Part shown: piece by piece, positions 27,478 through 35,944 of the stretch
Layout: each line of letters opens with the position of its first letter
Position numbering within the stretch: the first letter of the stretch is position 1
Source of the DNA: a virus
Length of the DNA stretch: 43,059 nt
IMG/VR virus record: IMGVR_UViG_3300036944_000646
Coordinates: 1 to 43,059 of that record
Strand: one strand, 5' to 3'
Notes under the pieces: model-generated
The model's database searches: none
What the model saw: the letters and a program-made list of their open reading frames with translations, nothing else
What the model was told of the DNA's origin: nothing
Position numbers and translations under genes: made by a program

Positions 27478-30207
27478 CTACTTTTTGTCATATTTATTTT
27501 TGTTCATAGCGGCAACTTGCACCTGTTTATTAGCAATTCTTTCACGTGTTTGTAACTCTTCACGTTTTAAATTTGCTTTAGTTTGCTCATTTACTTGTTT
27601 GTTTATTTCAGATTCACGTTTTAAAGAAATGTTTTGTCTGTCAATTTCTTTCTTATCAAGATATTCTAATGTGTCAATATAATCTGATTGTTGATTAGTA
27701 TTGAAATCTTGACCACCTGTATATCCTGCAGAACGTATTTCAGCTTCGTAAATATCTTTATCACGATCAAGTTGATTCTGTTCAGCTTGCCATGCAAGTT
27801 TTTGTTCTTGTCTTTCAGACTCAGCTTTTTGCACCATCTCAACTTGTTGTTGTTGAGCTTGCTGATCTTGTTGACGTTGAGCGTTAACTTTTTCTTCAAT
27901 TGCTTTAAGAGTATGAGTAATTTCTGCAAGTGAGTCTGCTTTGATCAAATTACCTAAATCATATATAGAAGCACCTGCTGTATTGTTTGATAATGCAAGG
28001 TTTCTAATTTGATCAGTAATCTGACGTTGATTTACTTTTGTAGAAGTAAATACATTTAATTCTCTTGATAATAAATCAGTACCATTAATTTGGAAGTTTA
28101 CTTTTTCGTCAAGAGTTGTAATATATTGTAATCTTACACTTGGTTTAGTACTGTGATAGTATTGTGCAAGATCAGTACGCATCTGATGTACTCTAGGCAT
28201 TAGGTATTCTGAGTGATTTACAAAATACATTTCTGTTTGAGAGTAACTCATGTTGATTGCTTGTTCAACACCTGTAGCAGTTTCTTGACTAAGTGTTTGA
28301 CCCATACGTTGTGGGTTTAATCCAATTACCTCAAACGCTTGTTGTTTAAAGTAGTTAGATAACTGTATTCTAGACATTAACCTTTGTGTTTGTTCTAAGT
28401 TTAGAACTTGGTAATGTTGAAAGTTTAATGCATTCTCAGTATTTGTAATAGATGTATCAAGAGGTAACATCTGGAAATCTTTCATTGCAACATATGCTTT
28501 TGCAAGATTGTTCTTACCCCAGTCTTCACCCATAGAGTGACGTGGTAAAGAGTTTTGGTCAAGCATAATAACAGTACCTAACTCATCTACTAAGATATCT
28601 GCTATCTGGTTATTAGTAAGATTGTAACCAATTTGGAATGGTTTCATCTTATCTACCATAGATCTTGATCTACTATTTCTATCATGGAATACAGATCCTT
28701 CTACAGGAAGCTTACATCCATATAATGTACTGTCACCTTTAAATTGGAACTTCAATGGTTCTACATTTAAATACAAAGGTTTGAAACCCATGTTGTCATT
28801 GTTACCATAGAAGGAAGGTCTGTTAGGTCCAATTTTAACACCACCCCAAACTTGATTAATCCAGATCCAATCTATATGATCACCAAATACTAAATTGTCT
28901 TTTTGTTTACCTTTAAGTACAGTGTTATCATATAAAGGTTTCTCAGTTACTTTATAGTTCTCATCTACAATAGTTTGATGCATCATTCCTTCCTCATCAA
29001 TTTTTGTAAGATGTCCTAACATTCTTTGTGATTTCCAGTATGCTGTAGTAACACGTAATAAAGAGTAATTACTAAAATCCATTAAATCTTCAGATTCATT
29101 AAGGATTCTGTAAATAATATCATCACCTGTATTTAATGTCGCATCTCTGTGTGCTAAAAATTGACGCATTCCTAAAGAAGGTCCTTCAACGTTCCAGTCA
29201 TGTGATCTTGTAGAATCATAGAATGATCCATCATTTTGTACACCAGGTAAAGCATATCCTGCAGATTTAACAGGGTATATTGCTTCTAATTGTTGCATCT
29301 CATCTTTAGTCATCATGTATCCATACTTGTCGATGATATCTGAGATAGTCATTAAGTCTAATCTACCTACCCAGTTTGATTGAGATACATATCGTGCTTC
29401 AGGAGATTTATGATAGAATGTAAGAACAGGGTTCCATACTTCAATATCATAATCATCTTCATTTAATTTAAAGTGCCAAAATTCTCTATCAGTAATTAAC
29501 ATGTCTCTAAAAGCCATGTTCTCTAATTCTTTCATGTAGAATCTTTCACTATCAACTGCGTGCTGATGTGATGCCCATTGTTCTACAAGTGAACGGTAAT
29601 CCTTTTTAAAAAACTGCTCAATCTCAGGAAGAGTTTTTATATTATCAGGAGACATCATTTGTTGTGCTTGTTGAGCTTGTTGCTCATCTTCCATGTTCAA
29701 ACCCATTTGTTGAATGGTTTGCTGCATCTTCTGTTCACCATATGCAACAAGTGTTTGCTCAATCATTCCTCTTTTAGAATCAAGCATCTCATTAAATGAT
29801 ATATCATCTACTGCTCTATACGTAATCTTATCATTACGTTTTGCAAATTCTCCTGTGAGTACATTAATAACATTTGGAATAATAGGAAAGAACTTTAACT
29901 CAAATGCTGACATATCCTCTTTGGTAAGAGTGTCAATCAAATCAGCATATTCGTTATCTTCTTCAACGATATAATCTGTCTTATCGATTATACCATTTGC
30001 CAACTTATAGTTTTTTAGTAAGCGTCTTGCATTACGTCTAATTTGTTTAAGACCTTGCATTTCCAACCAGTCAAGATTCCATGCTCCCCACTGTTCATTT
30101 TTTTGAGAAGCAAGCAAAAACTGAATAGGTTGCGTAAGCGTACCCATTCTGTTATATTCTGTTGTAGCACCTCCTTTAAGTTGGAGAGCATTATATAATT
30201 TTGGCAT
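27478..30207 (-). CDS. Portal protein, 909 aa
   Basis: Large mixed alpha/beta protein immediately downstream of TerL, the invariable place of the portal. It has the long Gln-rich helical C-terminal region usual for crAss-like portals (QRQQDQQAQQQQ, then EREELQT-type helices). The middle contains the conserved-looking GLNPQRMGQTLSQETATGVE, resembling the portal wing/crown helix, and an LDQNSLPRHSMGEDWG segment. It forms the dodecameric ring for DNA packaging and tail attachment. The last 130 residues are coiled coil, which explains the open antisense frames there. Confidence 0.82.
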   Translation of the reverse strand: MPKLYNALQLKGGATTEYNRMGTLTQPIQFLLASQKNEQWGAWNLDWLEMQGLKQIRRNARRLLKNYKLANGIIDKTDYIVEEDNEYADLIDTLTKEDMSAFELKFFPIIPNVINVLTGEFAKRNDKITYRAVDDISFNEMLDSKRGMIEQTLVAYGEQKMQQTIQQMGLNMEDEQQAQQAQQMMSPDNIKTLPEIEQFFKKDYRSLVEQWASHQHAVDSERFYMKELENMAFRDMLITDREFWHFKLNEDDYDIEVWNPVLTFYHKSPEARYVSQSNWVGRLDLMTISDIIDKYGYMMTKDEMQQLEAIYPVKSAGYALPGVQNDGSFYDSTRSHDWNVEGPSLGMRQFLAHRDATLNTGDDIIYRILNESEDLMDFSNYSLLRVTTAYWKSQRMLGHLTKIDEEGMMHQTIVDENYKVTEKPLYDNTVLKGKQKDNLVFGDHIDWIWINQVWGGVKIGPNRPSFYGNNDNMGFKPLYLNVEPLKFQFKGDSTLYGCKLPVEGSVFHDRNSRSRSMVDKMKPFQIGYNLTNNQIADILVDELGTVIMLDQNSLPRHSMGEDWGKNNLAKAYVAMKDFQMLPLDTSITNTENALNFQHYQVLNLEQTQRLMSRIQLSNYFKQQAFEVIGLNPQRMGQTLSQETATGVEQAINMSYSQTEMYFVNHSEYLMPRVHQMRTDLAQYYHSTKPSVRLQYITTLDEKVNFQINGTDLLSRELNVFTSTKVNQRQITDQIRNLALSNNTAGASIYDLGNLIKADSLAEITHTLKAIEEKVNAQRQQDQQAQQQQVEMVQKAESERQEQKLAWQAEQNQLDRDKDIYEAEIRSAGYTGGQDFNTNQQSDYIDTLEYLDKKEIDRQNISLKRESEINKQVNEQTKANLKREELQTRERIANKQVQVAAMNKNKYDKK

Positions 30208-30222
30208 AGTTGTATATATTTA

Positions 30223-32436
30223 TTATCTCATGTTTTTAAAAGGACTGCGTGGTTTTTTCATAGAGTCGTTATTCCCAAACATAGATGAGTTTTGTCTACC
30301 CATGTGACGGAAAGGACTCACTTGTAATTTAGCATAATTATTTGACTTTTGCAAATTATCATCTTCTCTTTCAGTACGTTTAGTGTATCCTCTATTAGAT
30401 TCTTGCACTTTTGCAAATGCAACCATTGCACAAAATGCAACTAACCTATCGACGTTTAGTCCATCTCTATATGCTTGCATTTCTTTTAGTAGCATAATAT
30501 CAGGAATTCTCTCTACGCCATATGTTGTTCTTACAATTGTTCCATCTGGTTTTGTCTCGTGATCTAACTCTTCCTCAATGAATTGCTGTGCATATGATAT
30601 CAAATTACCTTTAAATAATGTACCAACGTTTCTCCATCCATATTCCTGAAAAACATTTGCATTACTTTGTAATTCTTTTAAGAATAATATCTGACTTTTA
30701 GGCACCAAATATTTTTGTTTACGTTTAGCAATCATATATTGAATAAACAAACTTATGTTATTCTCAACAATTGTCCAAGCATTGTACCATTCTATAATAA
30801 GTTCTAATCTCTCATGTGTTTTTGTAAGGTCATCAAACCTTCCACACCATGCTGCTACAATCTTATCTCTTTCAATTGTCGATTCTATTGTACCATCAGC
30901 TTTGTGTTTAGTAACCTCCTGCGATGTTTTGTATACATATATAGAACACAACGAATCAGATGTTGTAGTTTTACCTTCTGCAACAGGGTCAATAGATGCA
31001 TAATACTGTCCAAACTGTGGATCTTTATTTGGTTTTTCCCACACAACAATAACACCTTCCTTATGTTCTGTCTTAGGAGATATTGGAAACTCTGATATAG
31101 GTATTCTGTTAGATACTTTGGATACAATCTCCCCTGTCTCAGATCTATTTAATTCTACAAATTCTTTATAGTATTCGTTATCTTCTATTCTTCTTATTTG
31201 TGCAGTAACCAAACCAGGATTAAACTTTGCTACTTTTCTACTAGCAAATGCTTCTTTTATATTAATTGGTTTTTGAGAAATACGTAATTGGTAATCTTCA
31301 GGATCCAAAGATTTTTTCCATATAATTCTTTCTTCCAAGATCATCTCTAATGCCTTGTCTACCAATGAGTTACCATAATCATCAATACATGGAATCATTG
31401 ACCACTGCTCAGGAATAAATAAAGCACGCATTCCTATCTCACCAGATTCATCTATAAGATTAGTTTCTACTGCAAGTACGTCTTTACTGTCAGGATTTTC
31501 TAACATTTTACGTAGTGGCTCACACTGATCTAAATCCCCCACAGAACCAGCAGCAACAAATTGTCCAGTATAAATCATACCAGACTTCATTGCAGGAAGT
31601 AAGTACTCTATTGTTTGATTCATTTTAGGGGCAATACCTGCCTCCTCGTGAAAGAAAAAAGTACAAGGACCTCCTACACCATTTGTAGGATCTTTGTCCA
31701 ATATAAGACCTGTAATTACAGATTTTAAACCTATGTCTCTTTTTCTACCTCCTTGGTTAATTTCAATCTTTTGTTCCCAGTTAAATATCTTATCAGGGTT
31801 ACATGGTCTATACCATGCTGTATAAGAATTTAAAAAGTTACGATATTCTTCAAGAAAACGCCAGGTACCTTTTTCACCAATATAGTCTTTAAGAGATCCT
31901 GCAATTTTATTTACAGATCCTTCTTCAAACCAGAAGTAATTAATCATTTTAGCACCGTGGTAGTAACTAGATGCAATCTGACGTTTCTTTAATATAACAG
32001 CATGTCTATAACTATGTCTACCAAGTTCTTCATATAGTGCCATATGATACTGTGCATCTCTGACACTTGCAAAACCAAAACGAGAAATCTCTTTATTGTA
32101 TATAGGTAAAAAGTTTAACCACATGTAATAATCTCTTGTAAGATACCATGTGTTCTTTTTGTTCTTATATATTACACCATTTCTACATTTCCTTTTTTCT
32201 GCATCCCAATAGTCCGTATAGTCTTTAGAACGTATTGGAGCAAAACAGTAAACCTTACCATTTTTTTCAAAGTTCTTTGCTTGTTCATTAAATTTTAATG
32301 ATGTTTCATCAAATTCATATTTTCCAGGTTCTTTAAAACATGACCATAAAAACTCTACAAATTCTTCACGAGTTTCGTAATCTGTTGATAACCATTCATT
32401 TACAGAATCATCATAGGTAGGTATACTTATGTACAT
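30223..32436 (-). CDS. Terminase large subunit, 737 aa
   Basis: ATPase and nuclease of the packaging motor. The N-terminal ATPase has a divergent Walker-A-like region VILKKRQIASSYYHG (about 143-157) and a Walker B CTFFFHEEAG (about 257-266). The nuclease half begins about 470 with YYASIDPVAEG, the first acidic residue of the RNase-H-like fold. Length fits crAss-like terminases. The ATG overlaps the end of the upstream 59-aa gene by 10 nt, and the portal follows after 15 nt. The absence of a canonical GKS in Walker A is noteworthy but common in this group as I remember. Confidence 0.85.
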   Translation of the reverse strand: MYISIPTYDDSVNEWLSTDYETREEFVEFLWSCFKEPGKYEFDETSLKFNEQAKNFEKNGKVYCFAPIRSKDYTDYWDAEKRKCRNGVIYKNKKNTWYLTRDYYMWLNFLPIYNKEISRFGFASVRDAQYHMALYEELGRHSYRHAVILKKRQIASSYYHGAKMINYFWFEEGSVNKIAGSLKDYIGEKGTWRFLEEYRNFLNSYTAWYRPCNPDKIFNWEQKIEINQGGRKRDIGLKSVITGLILDKDPTNGVGGPCTFFFHEEAGIAPKMNQTIEYLLPAMKSGMIYTGQFVAAGSVGDLDQCEPLRKMLENPDSKDVLAVETNLIDESGEIGMRALFIPEQWSMIPCIDDYGNSLVDKALEMILEERIIWKKSLDPEDYQLRISQKPINIKEAFASRKVAKFNPGLVTAQIRRIEDNEYYKEFVELNRSETGEIVSKVSNRIPISEFPISPKTEHKEGVIVVWEKPNKDPQFGQYYASIDPVAEGKTTTSDSLCSIYVYKTSQEVTKHKADGTIESTIERDKIVAAWCGRFDDLTKTHERLELIIEWYNAWTIVENNISLFIQYMIAKRKQKYLVPKSQILFLKELQSNANVFQEYGWRNVGTLFKGNLISYAQQFIEEELDHETKPDGTIVRTTYGVERIPDIMLLKEMQAYRDGLNVDRLVAFCAMVAFAKVQESNRGYTKRTEREDDNLQKSNNYAKLQVSPFRHMGRQNSSMFGNNDSMKKPRSPFKNMR

Positions 32437-32606
32437 GTACTTAAAATTTTAATTAGTTCATTTACATCTGCATGTGAATACATTTCATCTTCAGTTAATT
32501 CACCGTTCCAATATTTAGTATTGTTTTCTCTACTAAACGCAGACCATACTGATTTATGGTGGTTATAATGTAAAATCCAATTATATAATATATCGTTTGT
32601 TTCCAT
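32427..32606 (-). CDS. 59-aa protein directly upstream of TerL
   Basis: The short frame starts METNDILYNWILHYNHHKSV and ends LIKILSTCT. Its ATG shares a base with the preceding stop (TAATG) and its end overlaps the TerL start by 10 nt, so it is coupled on both sides, strong evidence that it is real. No recognised family. It is too small for a typical small terminase, but a packaging accessory is possible. Confidence 0.7.
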   Translation of the reverse strand: METNDILYNWILHYNHHKSVWSAFSRENNTKYWNGELTEDEMYSHADVNELIKILSTCT

Positions 32607-33121
32607 TACATTTGATCGTAAGCAATATTTTGTCCACCTCTTACAGAAGACTTTTGTTCTTCCATAAGGTCTTTATACGCACCTTTAAACGATAAACGAA
32701 TCGGTTCAAATTTAACAGCAGCATTAACCAGAGAATTAATATTACCATCTCTACCATGTTGTATTTCTGTCGTCTCCATGTACCTCCCCAACCTGTCCAA
32801 CATACTTTTGATACCCATGTACGCACGAAACGTAGGAGTTTGATAAAGGGTCTCACACAATTTAAGAGCAGCGATGATAGCATCATCTTCAGTACTAAAA
32901 GTAATAGCAAGCTGCGAAAATATAAGTTCTTCTTTCTCATGCTCTTGTACATCAAAAAATGGGTTAAGATCTGGATTAGGACAAGTCATATAAAACAAGT
33001 ATGCATATATATTATGATAATCTTCTGGATATATATCCATTATAACTGCTAAATCTTTTAATGTATGACAATGTTCTGTAGGTACAATTACACCATTACT
33101 AATATCAAATAGTCTTACCAT
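32606..33121 (-). CDS. Conserved packaging-region protein of unknown function, 171 aa
   Basis: Helical acidic protein with CHTLKDLAVIMDIYPEDYHN at the start and YMGIKSMLDRLGRYMETTEI in the middle. It is coupled by one-base overlaps to the nuclease gene before it and the 59-aa gene after it. Position just upstream of TerL raises the possibility of a small-terminase or TerL-regulating role, but no helix-turn-helix is visible. An antisense frame is open here without other support. Confidence 0.5.
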   Translation of the reverse strand: MVRLFDISNGVIVPTEHCHTLKDLAVIMDIYPEDYHNIYAYLFYMTCPNPDLNPFFDVQEHEKEELIFSQLAITFSTEDDAIIAALKLCETLYQTPTFRAYMGIKSMLDRLGRYMETTEIQHGRDGNINSLVNAAVKFEPIRLSFKGAYKDLMEEQKSSVRGGQNIAYDQM

Positions 33122-33966
33122 TATTTTTTCTTTATTTTGTCTTTGTTGTTTTCATACCATTTTAATACAGACAGCACCTCATCTTTTAAATAAGGCATTT
33201 CATACACTTCTATATTTTTAATAACTGGTTCTCCTTCTGGTGATAACTCTAAAATAGGGTATCCAAACTCATCTGTTTCTTCTTTTTCATAGAAACTAAT
33301 ATGATGTATAATAAGTTTACCTGCTTTTAAGTTAGGGTTATGCTTCAATATAATATACATATAAATACTGAGTTGTAGATTATAATGATTTAAATTACAG
33401 TCATCTAGGTGTGCAACAGGTCCTAACATTTTTTTAGATACACCTTCCCAATTTACAAAAGATGTCTGCTCTATTTTCTTATTAGTTTTGTAATCTGTAA
33501 TATGTACTACTCCATCAGCCACTTCTACAAGATCAGATTGACCACATATACCTGCTGATTTTAAATACACCATGTGCTCAGGATAAATACCATCAACTAG
33601 TTTTTGTGTAGGTGCTAGTTTTTTACCTGAATCATCCATAATAGGTTTAACAACAGGTAACTGCACATCATGTCTAACCATAGATTCACAACTAACAATA
33701 TCTTGTTCACGCTGATCATGGTACCAGTTACCTAATGTACAAGCTCTATCTGCTTCTTTTTTCCAAGCTGCTTGAATTTGCTCAGGTGTCATTCCTTTCC
33801 ACTTGTTGTCTTTCTTTTTATTTAAAGAACATTTTAGTGCAATTGCCTGAGAATCAAATGGTTGCTTCAATGATCCTAACAAAGTAGTTACAGATAACCA
33901 CTTAGTAACGTCTGCTGGATCTATCGAAACATAGGAATGTGTCGATGCTTCAAATATTATTGCCAT
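33121..33966 (-). CDS. PD-(D/E)XK superfamily nuclease (Cas4/RecB-like), 281 aa
   Basis: Contains the ordered motifs of this superfamily: SVTTLLG near 26, GNWYHDQRE (GxxxH type) near 80, CGQSDLVEV followed by ITDYKTNKK (the D ... D-x-K core) at about 140-165, and HYNLQLSIYMYII (the QxxxY motif) near 200. A DNA endo/exonuclease beside terminase is typical of crAss-like genomes and may trim or resolve DNA before packaging. The ATG lies 3 nt after the zinc-ribbon gene. Confidence 0.8.
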   Translation of the reverse strand: MAIIFEASTHSYVSIDPADVTKWLSVTTLLGSLKQPFDSQAIALKCSLNKKKDNKWKGMTPEQIQAAWKKEADRACTLGNWYHDQREQDIVSCESMVRHDVQLPVVKPIMDDSGKKLAPTQKLVDGIYPEHMVYLKSAGICGQSDLVEVADGVVHITDYKTNKKIEQTSFVNWEGVSKKMLGPVAHLDDCNLNHYNLQLSIYMYIILKHNPNLKAGKLIIHHISFYEKEETDEFGYPILELSPEGEPVIKNIEVYEMPYLKDEVLSVLKWYENNKDKIKKK

Positions 33967-33969
33967 GAT

Positions 33970-34278
33970 TTATTTATTTATTTGGTTAATAATAGACTGT
34001 TCTTCTTCTTCTGTAACTTCAGCTTTCCAAAAATCTTTAGGGCAAGATGATGAAAGTGATCTTGTTTTAAACTTTAAAGAACAACCACACTCTGAACAAC
34101 AGGGTTGTGTCCCTGGCACAGCACAATTTTTACCTATGTGATCAATATGCTCACATAAAATACAAATTTGATTTCTATAAAATGCAATATCCTCAACATC
34201 TTTTGTTTTAAAGATATTGTTTTTGATACCCTCCGCAATTTTATTGCGGTCCTTCCAAATCCTGATTAAGTTTCCCAT
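33970..34278 (-). CDS. Zinc-ribbon-like protein, 102 aa
   Basis: Cys-rich core ICILCEHIDHIGKNCAVPG, then PCCSECGCSLKFKTRS and SSSCPKDFW, giving at least two CxxC knuckles and a CGC turn, suitable for one or two zinc ions. The gene begins inside the end of the IHF-like gene (38-nt overlap), implying coupled translation. I recall such CCxxCGCxLxxKtRs proteins as conserved in crAss-like phages. Function unknown; nucleic-acid binding is likely. Confidence 0.6.
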   Translation of the reverse strand: MGNLIRIWKDRNKIAEGIKNNIFKTKDVEDIAFYRNQICILCEHIDHIGKNCAVPGTQPCCSECGCSLKFKTRSLSSSCPKDFWKAEVTEEEEQSIINQINK

Positions 34279-34654
34279 CTCTATATTCTTGTTTTTTTAT
34301 GATTACTAGTTCTTTTCTATCTGCTTCTTGCTGCATTAATTCTTGCAGTTTTATAAGTTGCTCAATATCAGTACGTCTCTGAATTATCATTTCATATGTC
34401 TGAACAGATATGTCTTCATCTTTTTCAATCTTAGCAACAAACCTCTGACTCATTTGCAACTTCTCAGCTAAAGATTTTTTCTTAACTACAAAAGTACCAA
34501 GTCTTGGTACAATAACTGAATGATGCTCTATCGAAGAAAGCTTTTTTTGTAGAGTTTGGTAGAAGTACGATACAACGTCATCTACTAACTCAGTAGGTAA
34601 ATTTAACTGCTCTGCAGTCATATCTACTATATGTTTTCTTTTAAGTGGATTCAA
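34241..34654 (-). CDS. IHF/HU-like DNA-bending protein, 137 aa
   Basis: The N-terminal 65 residues follow the HU/IHF pattern: helices MNPLKRKHIVDMTAEQLNLP and VSYFYQTLQKKLS, then the beta turn VPRLGTFVVKKKS equivalent to the G-F rule of HU proteins. The C-terminal extension is charged coiled coil (QLIKLQELMQQEADRKELV). Members of this family are a signature of crAss-like phages and probably bend phage DNA for packaging or gene control. It overlaps both neighbours (14 and 38 nt). Confidence 0.75.
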   Translation of the reverse strand: MNPLKRKHIVDMTAEQLNLPTELVDDVVSYFYQTLQKKLSSIEHHSVIVPRLGTFVVKKKSLAEKLQMSQRFVAKIEKDEDISVQTYEMIIQRRTDIEQLIKLQELMQQEADRKELVIIKKQEYRDGKLNQDLEGPQ

Positions 34655-35030
34655 CTGATAAATAATTATAGTCTAATAATACGTTACCCTTTGAAAAAAT
34701 ATCAAACTCAGGATTTAACTCTATAGTCTTTCTTCCTGTTTTAGTTTTAATTATGATATTACGTTTTTCTAATTTAACAATTTTATTTCTTATGTTCTGT
34801 GAACGTAATGATAATTCTTCAGGTGGGGTATCTGGATATAATTCTCTTGCAGCATTTGCACAAAAGTGATTTAATCCCATAGGTCCCCACATCACCAATA
34901 AGGTAAGTATGTCTAAATCAGAAGCTATTAAATGCTCCTTTCTAAAAAACATTATCTCTGTGATGAGTTGATACTTAATGCTATCATAAGTATTTATCCT
35001 CAATTTTTTTGTTACTTTTTTTACTTCCAT
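34641..35030 (-). CDS. Putative winged-helix DNA-binding protein, 129 aa
   Basis: The layout resembles a small winged-helix regulator: an IKYQLITEIMFFRKEHLIA helix, then LDILTLLVMWGPMGLNHFC, a recognition-type SLRSQNIRNKIVKLEKRNII and the wing KTKTGRKTIEL. No exact family is recognised. It is the first gene after the tmRNA, and the repeats at 35063-35091 lie just upstream of its ATG and could be its own operator. It may be a late-gene regulator or a packaging factor. Confidence 0.5.
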   Translation of the reverse strand: MEVKKVTKKLRINTYDSIKYQLITEIMFFRKEHLIASDLDILTLLVMWGPMGLNHFCANAARELYPDTPPEELSLRSQNIRNKIVKLEKRNIIIKTKTGRKTIELNPEFDIFSKGNVLLDYNYLSVEST

Positions 35031-35062
35031 CTCTTCTCTAAATGTTTGTTATTTCATACATA

Positions 35063-35091
35063 TTGTACGATTTTGTACGGAATACCGTACA
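35063..35091 (-). repeat. TTGTACG direct and inverted repeats upstream of a DNA-binding gene
   Basis: TTGTACG occurs at 35063-35069 and 35073-35079. The second copy extends to TGTACGG and pairs with CCGTACA at 35085-35091 across a 5-nt centre. The spacing of 10 bp (one helical turn) between direct copies suits a protein-binding site. The palindrome also makes a hairpin just past the tmRNA 3' end, so it could instead help tmRNA 3' processing; no U-tract follows. Confidence 0.5.
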
Positions 35092-35096
35092 TTTTG

Positions 35097-35422
35097 TGGA
35101 GGTGGGGGGAGTCGAACCCCCGTCCAAACCATGATCAATAATACAATTTATACAGCTTAATTGGGGTCAAGCTTACTTGACGATTCCACCACTCTATTTA
35201 ATCTAATAGAGAAATCTTTTGAATCTAGGCTGCTAAACCAACTACTACATCCTCATTTAATAATGAGAATACTTTGTTCATATTAGCTTCTACTTGTGCG
35301 TTTGCTCCTAGAGCTACTACACCATTTGTGTTATTGCCATTTAATAAATTCACCTTAGTTTACAGTTATCTCTCTGGCTGATTGTATTACTTACTAATGA
35401 CCTGTCAAAACCAGTCACCCCC
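35097..35422 (-). ncRNA. ssrA: Phage-encoded tmRNA (ssrA) with an unusually long tag
   Basis: Both ends match tmRNA closely. The 5' end GGGGGTGACTGG TTTTGACAGG (35422 downward) pairs over 7 bp, with one G-U, with the 3' CACCTCC (35104-35098), followed by discriminator A. The T arm is GGGGG-TTCGACT-CCCCC. CCA is not encoded (ACAAAA follows). The tag frame lies at 35305-35228 with stop TAG at 35227-35225. With resume codon GCA it encodes 26 residues, starting ANAQVEANMN and ending EDVVVGLAA. GGA one codon earlier is an alternative resume site. The terminal LAA matches the protease-recognised end of bacterial tags, but the length is well above the usual 8-15. It rescues stalled ribosomes by trans-translation; in a phage it may sustain translation late in infection or redirect tagged peptides. 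Confidence 0.92.
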
Positions 35423-35466
35423 TGACGGGAAAGCTATTTTTAAAGTAGATGCACTCCCACGAACTA

Positions 35467-35658
35467 CTATTTTCTATCTAAAGATATGTTCTTACAAAAT
35501 CTTATCTCCTTATTATTTAATGTCCATATCTCCCCATTATCCATTGCACATGTAAATAACAAATCGTGCTCTTGTGAATAATCAATAACTAAAAAAGCGT
35601 ACCCTTCCATATTGTCAGATATTCTTTTTATAGGAATCATTGGGTTTAGTTGTAACAT
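35467..35658 (-). CDS. 63-aa protein between tRNA-like element and tmRNA
   Basis: Starts MLQLNPMIPIKRISDNMEGY and is beta-rich (AFLVIDYSQEHDLLFTCAMD, then EIWTLNNKEIRF). Codon use and the TAA stop match neighbours, and the frame fills the gap between two RNA genes. It has no recognised family. It may be co-transcribed with the tmRNA precursor. Confidence 0.5.
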   Translation of the reverse strand: MLQLNPMIPIKRISDNMEGYAFLVIDYSQEHDLLFTCAMDNGEIWTLNNKEIRFCKNISLDRK

Positions 35659-35676
35659 ATCATAAACTATTATTAG

Positions 35677-35746
35677 TTATCAGGACACGACTCGAACGTG
35701 TAACTACTCGGATAGACCTACGTTTTACCAGTTAAACTACCTGACT
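35677..35746 (-). tRNA. Degenerate tRNA or tRNA-like element
   Basis: In minus sense the sequence has a D arm GTTT-AACTGGTA-AAAC with the canonical GG, a T arm ACACG-TTCGAGT-CGTGT with a standard T loop, and an acceptor GTCAGG/CCTGAT (6 bp, last pair G-U, with an A-A at 1-72). Between D and T arms there are only 20 nt instead of about 22-23, and no proper 5-bp anticodon stem with a 7-nt loop can be drawn, so no anticodon is assigned. Either a pseudogene with a small deletion in the anticodon arm or a tRNA-mimic RNA near the tmRNA. Confidence 0.55.
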
Positions 35747-35747
35747 T

Positions 35748-35835
35748 GTAGTAAGAGATGTTCTAAATGTTTGCATCAGATAGACTGGGACACATTACTA
35801 CTTTTTGTTGCAATTGAAATACATCGTGTTGCAAC
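35748..35835 (-). other. Two further inverted repeats in the RNA-rich spacer
   Basis: GTAGTAA (35748-35754) pairs with TTACTAC (35795-35801) around an inner GATG/CATC stem; GTTGCAA (35807-35813) pairs with TTGCAAC (35829-35835). They lie between PhoH and the tRNA-like element. The first could be an acceptor-like stem of a second decayed tRNA-like element, or on the plus strand a weak terminator before TTTTTG. The rest of 35836-35944 holds no gene I can support. Confidence 0.4.
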
Positions 35836-35944
35836 TCACGCTAGCTAACGATCTAGTGGACATCCGCGCCAATGTAAATATACACCCGTCATTCCAACGC
35901 TTCGATCCTTATCCCTCATGATGGAGTCAGGCATAATACTTTAA

